This document shows, piece after piece, positions 1 to 5,736 of a stretch of DNA of 7,858 nt (its first letter is position 1; each line of letters starts with the position of its first letter). The position numbers and the translations under genes are program-made. A model generated the notes under the pieces. That model worked only from the letters and a program-made list of their open reading frames with translations, searched no databases and had not been told where the DNA came from. The DNA is from Treponema sp. (GTDB taxonomy: Bacteria > Spirochaetota > Spirochaetia > Treponematales > Breznakiellaceae). The stretch is taken from positions 1 to 7,858 of the forward strand of contig WQRP01000072.1 of assembly GCA_009786675.1 (NCBI GenBank). The letters are read 5' to 3'.

Positions 1-34
1 GGAACAGATGATCATCGAACACTATTCGAAGTAA
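1..34 (+). CDS. rpsD: 30S ribosomal protein S4, C-terminal end only
   Basis: The window opens inside a gene. In the frame starting at base 2 it reads EQMIIEHYSK and then TAA at 32-34. This matches the usual C-terminus of ribosomal protein S4 (the E. coli protein ends ...HLIVELYSK), and rpsD commonly sits directly before rpoA. S4 binds 16S rRNA and starts assembly of the small subunit. Only ten codons are visible, so the call rests on this short tail plus gene order. Its stop overlaps the AAGGAG ribosome binding site of rpoA. Confidence 0.75.
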   Translation, partial: EQMIIEHYSK

Positions 35-43
35 GGAGTCTTC

Positions 44-1111
44 ATGGCCCGTAAGAACCTTATTCAAGGATTCAAGCGTCCCAAGGGTATTACGTTTGAA
101 CCTGGGGAGCTTAGTCTTAGTCATGGCAAGTTTATCGCTAGTCCTTTTGAGCCAGGGTTTGGTACGACTATCGGTAATACGTTGCGTAGAGTGTTGCTTT
201 CCTCTATTCAGGGATATGCAATTACTGCCGTCAAGATTACTTCTTACGACTCCGAGGGTACGGCTCGAGGCATTTCCAGTGAATTTGAGGTGATCCCGAA
301 CATCAAGGAGGACACTCTGGAAGTGATCAACAACCTTAAGCAGATGCGGGTTAAACTTCTGGATGATGTCGAGCAGGAAACGTTGCTGTTTTCGTGGGCT
401 GGTAAAAGCGAAGTAAAGAGCGATGATTTTAACCGGGTGGGACAACTGGAGGTACTCAGCAAGGGTTTGCACATTATGACCCTTGAGGGGGATGCCAAGA
501 TTGATATCGAGGTGCAGGTTGATCTTGGCAGGGGTTACATGCCTTCCGAGGTAAACGAGCGTTACGTGGAGGTTATAGGAACCATTCCGCTGGACGCGAT
601 TTATTCCCCGGTCAAGAAAGTGAAGTTCGCCGTGGAACCAACCCGTGTGGGACAACGCAGTGACTATGACAAGCTGGTAATGGAAATTTGGACCGATGGT
701 ACTGTCAGGCCCGATGACGCCCTTTCCGAAGCCGCAAAAATCATCAAGGAATACCTTACGGTATTTATCAATTTTGATGAAAATTACCTGGGTTTTGATG
801 ATGACAACGGCGAGGACAACGAGAGAATTAGGGCAATCTTGGATACTCCGGTTGAGGAACTTGAGCTTTCGGTGCGATCATCGAACTGCCTTAAGAACGC
901 CGACATAAAGACTATCGGGGAGCTGACCTGTAAAACCGAGGATGACATTGCCAAGACCAGGAACTTTGGCAAGAAGTCCCTTCAGGAGATTAAGGAAAAG
1001 TTGAGGGAATGGAACCTAAGTCTGGGGATTACAGATTTGAAGGTCTTGAAGAACGCCATTCATAAAATGCCCCAGAAGGAAGAGGTAAAGGAAGAGGCAG
1101 ATGAAGCATAG
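44..1111 (+). CDS. rpoA: DNA-directed RNA polymerase subunit alpha
   Basis: Alpha forms the dimer on which beta and beta' assemble, and its C-terminal domain contacts UP elements and activators. The N-terminal domain shows the conserved stretch [20 protein letters not shown] (residues 34-53) and ends around residue 240. An acidic linker (about 245-260) leads to the C-terminal domain at about 270-330, with [10 protein letters not shown] and NFGKKS. R278, N281, G309, K311 and S312 match the DNA-binding residues of E. coli alpha (R265, N268, G296, K298, S299). At 355 residues it is longer than E. coli alpha (329), partly through a charged tail after residue 331. The ATG follows AAGGAG (33-38) at good spacing. 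The 3' end overlaps rplQ by 11 bases, so the two are likely translationally coupled. Confidence 0.98.
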   Translation: MARKNLIQGFKRPKGITFEPGELSLSHGKFIASPFEPGFGTTIGNTLRRVLLSSIQGYAITAVKITSYDSEGTARGISSEFEVIPNIKEDTLEVINNLKQMRVKLLDDVEQETLLFSWAGKSEVKSDDFNRVGQLEVLSKGLHIMTLEGDAKIDIEVQVDLGRGYMPSEVNERYVEVIGTIPLDAIYSPVKKVKFAVEPTRVGQRSDYDKLVMEIWTDGTVRPDDALSEAAKIIKEYLTVFINFDENYLGFDDDNGEDNERIRAILDTPVEELELSVRSSNCLKNADIKTIGELTCKTEDDIAKTRNFGKKSLQEIKEKLREWNLSLGITDLKVLKNAIHKMPQKEEVKEEADEA

Positions 1112-1544
1112 AAGAGGATTTAATCCCCTGCAGAGGATGGCGGCGCATCGCAAGGCGTTGCACCGCAGCATGGTAACAAGCCTGTTCCGTTATGAACGGA
1201 TCAAGACCACTAAGGCGAAGGCTTTGGAAATTCGTCGTACCGCGGAGAAACTGATAACCCGCGCCAAGATTGATTCGGTTCACAATAGGCGTATCGCGTC
1301 TGGCCGTCTTTACGACGAGGGCATTGTGGCAAAGCTTTTTACCGATATTGCGCCAAGAATGAAGGAACGCAATGGGGGCTATACCCGAATCCTTAAGCTG
1401 GGGGAAAGGCTTGGGGACGCGGCGCAGATGGTGATTCTGGAACTGGTTGACTACAAGCTGGATACCGAGGGCACGGAAAAAAAGGCCCAGAAAAAGGAAG
1501 CCAAGGCTAAGGCCGAAGAAAAAGCAAAGGCCGAAAAAGCCTAG
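1101..1544 (+). CDS. rplQ: 50S ribosomal protein L17
   Basis: L17 is a large-subunit protein near the peptide exit tunnel. The N-terminus has the family pattern MKHRR...LQR...HRKAL.R.M..SL..YERI.TT (residues 1-37), followed by A.E.RR..EKLIT.AK (41-56). The conserved core ends with [15 protein letters not shown]...ELV (92-116). After about residue 122 comes a low-complexity tail built almost only of Lys, Ala and Glu, which makes the protein 147 residues long against 127 in E. coli. The start lies inside rpoA (ATGAAGCATAG overlap). A purine-rich AAAGGAAGAGG at 1087-1097, within rpoA, is the likely ribosome binding site. This is the usual rpoA-rplQ order. Confidence 0.97.
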   Translation: MKHRRGFNPLQRMAAHRKALHRSMVTSLFRYERIKTTKAKALEIRRTAEKLITRAKIDSVHNRRIASGRLYDEGIVAKLFTDIAPRMKERNGGYTRILKLGERLGDAAQMVILELVDYKLDTEGTEKKAQKKEAKAKAEEKAKAEKA

Positions 1545-1559
1545 TAAAGGGAGCAACCG

Positions 1560-1766
1560 ATGGGGAAATCACATAGAGGCAAAGGGATCCTGGACTTGTT
1601 TGCTGGGGGCAGGGGGAAATGCCCTGTTTGCGGCGCGAGTGGCATAAAACTTCTATATGAACAGGAAGCGGGGGAACAGAAAGTAAAGGTCTGCAAGCCC
1701 TGCAAGGCCGCGATCAAGCACGGCAAAAAAACTGTTCCTGTGGTTGCCGTCGCCGCAGCGGAATAA
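1560..1766 (+). CDS. Small Cys4 zinc-ribbon protein in the rpoA-rplQ operon
   Basis: A 68-residue protein of unknown function. It has a basic, glycine-rich N-terminus (KSHRGKGILDLFAGGRGK), then C21-x2-C24 and C45-x2-C48 separated by 20 residues, which is the layout of a zinc ribbon. The second pair is followed by a basic stretch (KAAIKHGKK) and an Ala/Val tail. The ATG is preceded by AAAGGGAG (1546-1553) with six bases between, and only 15 bases separate it from the rplQ stop. The terminator at 1849-1885 follows, so it is the last gene of the ribosomal transcript. By company and charge I infer an RNA-, ribosome- or RNA polymerase-associated role, but nothing in the sequence proves this. It matches no standard ribosomal zinc protein (L31, L32, L33, L36, S14) that I know. 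Confidence 0.82.
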   Translation: MGKSHRGKGILDLFAGGRGKCPVCGASGIKLLYEQEAGEQKVKVCKPCKAAIKHGKKTVPVVAVAAAE

Positions 1767-1848
1767 GGGATCTGCCGAATATATATCGTGTCTTGATATG
1801 CGCCATTGACGTGCCCGCTATTGTGGGTATGGGATTGCTTGTAAAGAG

Positions 1849-1885
1849 GACCCCAAGGCGAAAGTCTGTGGGGTCTTTTTGTTTT
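1849..1885 (+). terminator. Intrinsic terminator of the rpsD-rpoA-rplQ-zinc ribbon transcript
   Basis: GACCCCA (1849-1855) pairs with TGGGGTC (1869-1875) across a 13-base loop. The stem can be extended by A-U and G-U pairs with the flanking AAGAG and TTTTT. A U-run TTTTTGTTTT (1876-1885) follows at once. This is the standard rho-independent form. It lies 82 bases after the zinc-ribbon stop and 18 bases before the Nudix start. Confidence 0.9.
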
Positions 1886-1903
1886 GGGATGGTAGGGATA
1901 AGC

Positions 1904-2467
1904 ATGGAAGGAAACGGGCTTGCCTGGAAAGAAGAAGGCAAAAATAAAATCTTTGAGTGTCGGATATTTTCGATTCGTGAAAGTTACTGTAGATCCCCCG
2001 AAAATGAATTGCGAACCTACACTGTCATCGATGCCGTCGACTGGGTCATTGTCATACCTGTGCTGGAAACGCCGCAAGGGAAAAAGTTTGTCATGGTGCG
2101 ACAATGGCGGCATGGCTCGCAGAGTTTGAGCCTTGAGTTTCCGGGCGGGGTTTCCGAGCCTGGCGAGGAACCCATCGATGCGGCGGCAAGGGAAATGCTG
2201 GAGGAAACCGGGTATAAACCTGGGCGGATGCGAAAGATAGGGGAATTTAGTTCTAACCCGGCGATAATGTCAAACAGGACGCATTTTTTTCTTGCCGAGG
2301 ATCTTGTCGATACGGGCGAACGAAAGCTTGATTCGGACGAATATGTTGAAACGGAATTGGTAAACATCGACGCCGTTGTACGGGGGATGGGGCAGCCTCC
2401 GTACATTCACGCGCTTATGGGTAGTGCCATGGCTTTGTACCTAAAAGCTGACGGCAAATTCGACTGA
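1904..2467 (+). CDS. Nudix hydrolase, ADP-ribose pyrophosphatase type
   Basis: The protein is 187 residues from the ATG at 1904. The Nudix box GX5EX7REUXEEXGU is intact at G82-Y104 (E88, R96, E97, E100, E101, G103), which provides the Mg2+-binding helix that cleaves nucleoside diphosphate-X bonds. A proline 15 residues after the box (P119, in SSNPAIMSN) is the mark associated with ADP-ribose pyrophosphatases, and the FVMVRQWR / LEFPGG context also fits that branch (NudF-like). The substrate is inferred. The frame is open upstream to a TTG at 1793, but that extension (37 residues) reads through the terminator at 1849-1885. The ATG at 1904 has AGGGA (1894-1898) five bases upstream, so I prefer it. 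I found no convincing promoter. It converges on the LysM gene with a 19-base gap. Confidence 0.93.
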   Translation: MEGNGLAWKEEGKNKIFECRIFSIRESYCRSPENELRTYTVIDAVDWVIVIPVLETPQGKKFVMVRQWRHGSQSLSLEFPGGVSEPGEEPIDAAAREMLEETGYKPGRMRKIGEFSSNPAIMSNRTHFFLAEDLVDTGERKLDSDEYVETELVNIDAVVRGMGQPPYIHALMGSAMALYLKADGKFD

Positions 2468-2486
2468 AGAAGGGAGCCTAGGTTTT

Positions 2487-3461
2487 CTACCTGCTTTGCC
2501 AGGCACCTTCCCGGATTTCGCCGTCTATGCTGGGAATTTCCAAGACCATGCCGGGCAGAATCAAGTCAGGGTTATTGGGATTGGGCATTCTGTGCCTGTT
2601 GGCATTGAACAGCACGATCCATTTCAGGGGATCCCCGAAAACATCGGGATGGGCGGCTATATTCCACAGGCAGTCCCTATAAACAGCCCAGGATCTTACC
2701 GTGAAAGTGGCGGGTAGGGTAGCAGCCCTTTCCGCAACGGCCTCGGCGCCCACATGCCCGGCGATATATTCGTCGGAAAGCTGGGCATACCGGCTTGCTT
2801 CCTGGGCATAAGCGGTGGCGGCTTCGTAATCGCCCAGCTCGTAGGCTTCCTCGGCAAGCCTGACAAGCCTCTGGCTTTCCTGGAAATACCGGTTGTCCAG
2901 GGGATCGGCAGGCGGTTCCTCGGCGATATACTCCGGCTCCGGTACTTCCTCCGCAATCACTGGTTCCTCGACGATATACTCCGGCTCCGGTATGTCCGCC
3001 GCAATCACCGGTTCCTCGTCGATATACTCCGGTTCCGGTACTTCCGCCGCAATCACTGGTTCCTCGACGATATACACCGGCTCCGGTACTTCCTCCGCAA
3101 TTATGGGCTCCTCGACGATATACTCCGGTTCCAGAACTTCCGCCGCAATCACTGGTTCCTCGACGATATACTCCAGCTCCGGTGCCTCCGCCGCAAGCGC
3201 GGGTTCCTCGGCAGGGTAATCCGCCTCCGTTACGGGCTCGGGTTCTGCAGGGTACTCCTCGGCTTTCGCCTCGTCTTCGTCCAGAAGCTCCCATTCCGCC
3301 CTCATGATCAGTTCCAGTTCCGTCGAGGCATCCATCGCCCCGGTCAACTCCTCGTCGGTGGCATACCCCAGATCCAGAATGATCACGTTATCCTGGGCAA
3401 ACACCGGTTGAATTACCAGCAACATCGCCACGAGCAAAACCGTGGATATTTTTCCTATCAT
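2487..3461 (-). CDS. Exported LysM-domain protein with 16-residue acidic repeats
   Basis: A 324-residue exported protein. Residues 1-22 are a signal peptide (hydrophobic VLLVAMLLVIQPVFA, cleavage after VFA). Residues about 79-183 are a Glu/Pro-rich stretch made of the repeat EPEYIVEEPVIAAEVP. Residues about 192-235 form a helical, TPR-like piece (AEEAYELGDYEAATAYAQEA). Residues about 252-311 are a LysM-type domain: FTVRSWAVYRDCLWNIA, GDPLKWIVLFNANR, NPDLILPGMVLEIPSI. LysM domains bind peptidoglycan or other N-acetylglucosamine polymers, so it probably sits in the periplasm on the cell wall, with the acidic stretch as an extended spacer. This placement is inference. It starts 3 bases after the upstream gene's stop, and its GAGGAG ribosome binding site lies inside that gene's end, so the two are likely coupled. 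Confidence 0.93.
   Translation of the reverse strand: MIGKISTVLLVAMLLVIQPVFAQDNVIILDLGYATDEELTGAMDASTELELIMRAEWELLDEDEAKAEEYPAEPEPVTEADYPAEEPALAAEAPELEYIVEEPVIAAEVLEPEYIVEEPIIAEEVPEPVYIVEEPVIAAEVPEPEYIDEEPVIAADIPEPEYIVEEPVIAEEVPEPEYIAEEPPADPLDNRYFQESQRLVRLAEEAYELGDYEAATAYAQEASRYAQLSDEYIAGHVGAEAVAERAATLPATFTVRSWAVYRDCLWNIAAHPDVFGDPLKWIVLFNANRHRMPNPNNPDLILPGMVLEIPSIDGEIREGAWQSR
2940..3179 (-). repeat. Five tandem 48-bp units coding a 16-residue acidic repeat
   Basis: Units lie at 2940-2987, 2988-3035, 3036-3083, 3084-3131 and 3132-3179. Each encodes a version of EPEYIVEEPVIAAEVP. They are close at the DNA level: the units at 2940 and 3036 differ at 2 of 48 bases by eye. A degenerate unit flanks each side: 3180-3227 (EADYPAEEPALAAEAP) and 2892-2939, where EPEYIAEEP is kept and the rest has diverged. 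The repeat length is a multiple of three, so gain or loss of units keeps the frame. Confidence 0.95.
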
Positions 3462-3464
3462 TTC

Positions 3465-4481
3465 CTACTCCTCACTAATTTGTCCCGCCCCCCGGGCGGC
3501 CCTAATCCGTTCCTCAATCCGCCTGTTCGCTTCCATTATAGCCTCCGCCGCCAGACGCCTTCTTTCCAGCGTGGACACCCTGGCGTAAGCGTACAAGACA
3601 GCCGCCTCGGCAAACAGCTCCGCCGCTTCCCTGTAATATTCCATTCGAATGGAATCGGTAGCCGTTTCGTAAAACAAGTCGGCCTCCTCGAAAACCACCC
3701 TGGCGGCAACATTGGCCCTGGCCTCCACCGCCGCGTAGCGCTCCGCTCTGGCCATCGAGAAGCTCCGCTCGGCAACGGCCGCCCAGCCGGCGGTCAGAAC
3801 CAGGAAGTATCGAGCCTGGGCCTCTATAGCGTTCTCCATCGCGGCCGGAAATTCCCCCGCAAGGTAGGCCTGCACCGCGTCGCCGATTACCGCCTCCGCG
3901 CGCTCGTAGTTGTCCCTGGCGTAGTCGATGAACCCCCTTCGGATAATTTCCCGCCGCGTTTGCCAGGCGCCGAACGTGGTTTCCAGGATCTGGAACATGG
4001 CATAGGCTTCGGCCGCGGAATCCCTGGCGGAATAATAGTCCCCGGCCTCGTACAGATCCAGGGCCGCCAGCGCCGCCCGGTCCGCAAGACCCATCAGTTC
4101 CGGAAAAGACGCCCTTGCCCCGGCCGCGACCAGCCCGTCCCTGACCATCATGATCTCGTCTTCCCTGGCCTGGGCGTACAGCGGAATCGTCAGCCTAAGA
4201 ATCGAGGCAAAGGAGTTCGCCGCCATATCGAACGCCGCCGCGGCGTCGCCGGCACCCCCGGCGTTTATGCGCCCAGCCTCGGCGTACAGAGCCTCGGCGA
4301 CTATCCACTCGCCGGGGAAGTAGGCTTCGGCCATGAAATCGCCGGCCTTTCCGCGCAGTTCCCCCGCCCTGGCAATGGCGGCCTGCAATTCCCCCCCCGG
4401 CGACTGCGGCGCCGCCGACGCAAGGCACGGCAAGGCAAGCGCGAGGGCAACGAAAGACGCTAAAAACAGGACTTTGCTCAT
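3465..4481 (-). CDS. Exported alpha-helical TPR-like protein
   Basis: A 338-residue Ala/Glu/Arg-rich protein with a signal peptide (residues 1-23 or 24, hydrophobic FLASFVALALALPCLASA). No lipobox precedes the single early Cys (ALPC), so it should be soluble in the periplasm. The rest is almost all helix. Four TPR-like segments recur: AGDAAAAFDMAANSFASIL (77-95), AGDYYSARDSAAEAYAMFQ (146-164), AGEFPAAMENAIEAQARYF (208-226) and YYREAAELFAEAAVLYAYA (282-300). A charged helix (about 304-330) ends it. I infer a binding scaffold; no catalytic motif is visible. The ATG follows AAGGAGAA at good spacing, and a strong promoter lies just upstream. It is first in a two-gene operon with the LysM protein, which carries a similar segment (LGDYEAATAYAQEASRYAQL). 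Confidence 0.88.
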   Translation of the reverse strand: MSKVLFLASFVALALALPCLASAAPQSPGGELQAAIARAGELRGKAGDFMAEAYFPGEWIVAEALYAEAGRINAGGAGDAAAAFDMAANSFASILRLTIPLYAQAREDEIMMVRDGLVAAGARASFPELMGLADRAALAALDLYEAGDYYSARDSAAEAYAMFQILETTFGAWQTRREIIRRGFIDYARDNYERAEAVIGDAVQAYLAGEFPAAMENAIEAQARYFLVLTAGWAAVAERSFSMARAERYAAVEARANVAARVVFEEADLFYETATDSIRMEYYREAAELFAEAAVLYAYARVSTLERRRLAAEAIMEANRRIEERIRAARGAGQISEE

Positions 4482-4509
4482 TGGCCGTTCTCCTTTCTGT
4501 GATTATGGA

Positions 4510-4538
4510 ATAATACACCGTTTTCCGTTTTCCTGCAA
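4510..4538 (-). promoter_or_regulatory. Sigma-70 type promoter of the TPR-like/LysM operon
   Basis: Read on the minus strand: TTGCAG (4538-4533), a 17-base spacer, TATTAT (4515-4510). The expected start is near 4503, giving a leader of about 22 bases that holds the AAGGAG binding site. The spacer contains a small direct repeat (GAAAACG twice). Confidence 0.7.
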
Positions 4539-4592
4539 GGTTTCGGATGCAAAAGACCGCCCTGCCATATAGAGATCCCGCACAAGAAGGGC

Positions 4593-4621
4593 TTATGCAA
4601 GAGGGCGGGTTATGGTAAAAT
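4593..4621 (+). promoter_or_regulatory. Possible promoter of the phosphoesterase gene
   Basis: TTATGC (4593-4598), a 17-base spacer, TAAAAT (4616-4621). The -10 is good, the -35 weak. The expected start is near 4628, only about four bases before the ATG at 4632, so the mRNA would be nearly leaderless. This fits the lack of any ribosome binding site before that ATG. The intergenic region also holds a 7-bp inverted repeat, CCGCCCT (4557-4563) and AGGGCGG (4602-4608), whose right arm lies in the spacer. Confidence 0.4.
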
Positions 4622-4631
4622 CCTGGCTTAA

Positions 4632-5171
4632 ATGAAAAAAACTCTTTTGGTGATGTCGGATATTCACGGTTCCGTCGCGAACCTAAGGGCGGCGCTGACC
4701 TGGGCGGGGAGTTTCGCTCCCGACGCCGCCGTTTTTCTGGGCGACGGCATTTCCGAACTGGAAAGAACAAGGGCGACGATGGGGTTCCCCTATCCCTGGC
4801 ACATGGTGCGGGGAAACAATGACTTCGACCCCCTGCAGCCGGAGGCCGCCGTTTTCGAATTTGGGGGCCACCGCTTTTTTATCTGCCACGGCCACCACTA
4901 CAGCATATACAGCGGAAAGGACGTGCTTGTCGCCGCCGCCCGCAACAACCAGGCCGGCGCCGCGCTCTTTGGCCACACCCACATCCCCTTTGTTGACGAC
5001 GCGGACGGGGTTTTGCTGGTCAACCCCGGCAGCATAGGGAACCCGCGAAGCAGGGTCGGCCCGTCGTTCGCCGTCATCGAGTGCAGGCCCGGGTCGCCGC
5101 CAAAGCCGGAGTTTTGGGGGATCGGCTTCGACGGCAGGGTTTCGGCCATATTCGTGGGGAATTCGCTTTAG
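4632..5171 (+). CDS. YfcE/MJ0936-type metallophosphoesterase
   Basis: A 179-residue calcineurin-like phosphoesterase of the small single-domain class. All metal-site motifs are present in order: SDIHG (D10, H12), GDG (D38), RGNND (N62, D64), CHGHHY (H86, H88) and FGHTH (H115, H117), then NPGSIGNPRS (131-140). These coordinate a two-metal centre that hydrolyses phosphodiesters. The natural substrate of this family is mostly unclear, and YfcE of E. coli is known mainly by activity on artificial substrates. There is no signal peptide, so it is cytoplasmic. The start is fixed by the conserved N-terminal beta strand (KKTLLVMSDIHG), although no ribosome binding site precedes it. It converges on the XRE gene with a 5-base gap. 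Confidence 0.94.
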   Translation: MKKTLLVMSDIHGSVANLRAALTWAGSFAPDAAVFLGDGISELERTRATMGFPYPWHMVRGNNDFDPLQPEAAVFEFGGHRFFICHGHHYSIYSGKDVLVAAARNNQAGAALFGHTHIPFVDDADGVLLVNPGSIGNPRSRVGPSFAVIECRPGSPPKPEFWGIGFDGRVSAIFVGNSL

Positions 5172-5176
5172 GCGTC

Positions 5177-5497
5177 CTACCTTAGGTACTGCCGGAAAAC
5201 CCCTTCCAGGGCCTGGGTGACCTTTTGGGTAACGTCCTCGGAAAGGCGGCTTACCAGTTCCCTGTTGTCGTCCGGCACGATATCCGTCTTGAAAAGCTCG
5301 TAAACGTTCACGCCAAGCCCCTCCGCGATCTGCGACAGGATGGCCGGCTTGGGGAACTTAAGCCCCCTTTCTATGTTGCTCAGGTAGATAATGGAAATAT
5401 CCGCTTTTTCCGCCAGATCGGCCTGGGAATACTGCCTGCGAAGTCTTAAAAACTTGATGTTTTTGCCCAGCTCCGTCTTTACTTCCTGTCCGCCCAT
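5177..5497 (-). CDS. XRE-family helix-turn-helix transcriptional regulator
   Basis: A 106-residue protein with a Cro/CI-type HTH domain at about residues 9-69: LGKNIKFLRLRRQYSQADLAE, then KADISIIYLSNIERG (recognition helix), then KFPKPAILSQIAEGLGVNVYELF. The C-terminal 35 residues (NRELVSRLSEDVTQKVTQAL...) are predicted helix, probably for dimerisation. There is no sensor or peptidase domain. The ATG follows AAGGA with eight bases between. It is divergent from the lipoprotein gene at 5737, and the two candidate promoters overlap. I infer that it controls itself and perhaps that neighbour. Small regulators of this build also act in mobile elements, but no phage or plasmid genes are nearby. Confidence 0.92.
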   Translation of the reverse strand: MGGQEVKTELGKNIKFLRLRRQYSQADLAEKADISIIYLSNIERGLKFPKPAILSQIAEGLGVNVYELFKTDIVPDDNRELVSRLSEDVTQKVTQALEGVFRQYLR

Positions 5498-5545
5498 TTC
5501 TGTTGTCCTTTTCGGCCTATCCTATTGAACTACACGGCTTACCCG

Positions 5546-5574
5546 TTGACAAAAATCATTTCGGACTATACTAT
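5546..5574 (+). promoter_or_regulatory. Strong sigma-70 promoter reading towards the lipoprotein gene
   Basis: TTGACA (5546-5551, perfect -35), a 17-base spacer, TACTAT (5569-5574). The expected start is near 5581, giving a leader of about 155 bases before the ATG at 5737. This leader carries the paired palindromes at 5641-5683. Confidence 0.75.
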
Positions 5575-5592
5575 ATAGGACAATATGGGCAA
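5565..5592 (-). promoter_or_regulatory. Overlapping promoter of the XRE gene
   Basis: On the minus strand: TTGCCC (5592-5587), a 16-base spacer, TATAGT (5570-5565). Its -10 overlaps the -10 of the rightward promoter, within the near-symmetrical ACTATACTATATAG. The expected start is near 5558, giving a leader of about 60 bases. The -35 is only partly matched, so this is less sure than its partner. Confidence 0.5.
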
Positions 5593-5640
5593 TTGTTGGT
5601 TTTATGATTTCCACGGCCAAGCTAGGGAACCAGCACGGAA

Positions 5641-5683
5641 AATGAAGGATGTTCATTGTGGTTAGGAATGAAGGACTTTCATT
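5641..5683. repeat. Two copies of a 17-bp palindrome in the lipoprotein leader
   Basis: Copy 1 (5641-5657) is AATGAA-GGATG-TTCATT. Copy 2 (5667-5683) is AATGAA-GGACT-TTCATT. Both have perfect 6-bp arms and share the first nine bases. Their starts are 26 bp apart, about two and a half helical turns. They lie 60-100 bases after the predicted start at 5581 and 54 bases before the ATG. They could be operators for a dimeric regulator such as the adjacent XRE protein, or form hairpins in the leader RNA; the outer GAAAATGAA / TTCATTTTC arms could also pair with each other. Confidence 0.8.
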
Positions 5684-5736
5684 TTCATAAATCTGTGTTA
5701 TGTTTTCAAATGTAAGTTTGCAAAAGGGGTTTTGTG

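Noticed and set aside
1806..1833. TTGACG-16-TATGGG as a promoter for the Nudix gene
   Set aside because: The -10 is poor, and any transcript would meet the terminator at 1849-1885 at once. It may still be a weak site.
1793..1903. N-terminal extension of the Nudix protein to a TTG start
   Set aside because: It would translate through the intrinsic terminator, has no binding site, and the internal ATG at 1904 has one and fits the family's N-terminus.
2893..3219. A plus-strand frame rich in Gly/Ser with a regular GSSTIYSGSGTS pattern
   Set aside because: It is only the 48-bp repeat of the LysM gene read on the other strand.
2754..4463. A 569-codon open frame on the plus strand, antisense to both exported-protein genes
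   Set aside because: It is a composition shadow. The minus-strand genes have signal peptides, binding sites, a promoter and domain motifs, while this frame gives an Arg/Gly/Phe-rich product with no domain and no ribosome binding site.
5169..5179. TAGG-CGT-CCTA between the convergent phosphoesterase and XRE genes as a two-way terminator
   Set aside because: The stem is only four pairs and no T-run follows on either strand.
5604..5645. Small frame MISTAKLGNQHGK in the lipoprotein leader
   Set aside because: There is no ribosome binding site, and such a short frame is expected by chance.
5669..5716. Short frame MKDFHFHKSVLCFQM, and a similar MKDVHCG at 5642
   Set aside because: The likeness of the two comes from the palindrome sequence itself, and spacing to any binding site is wrong.
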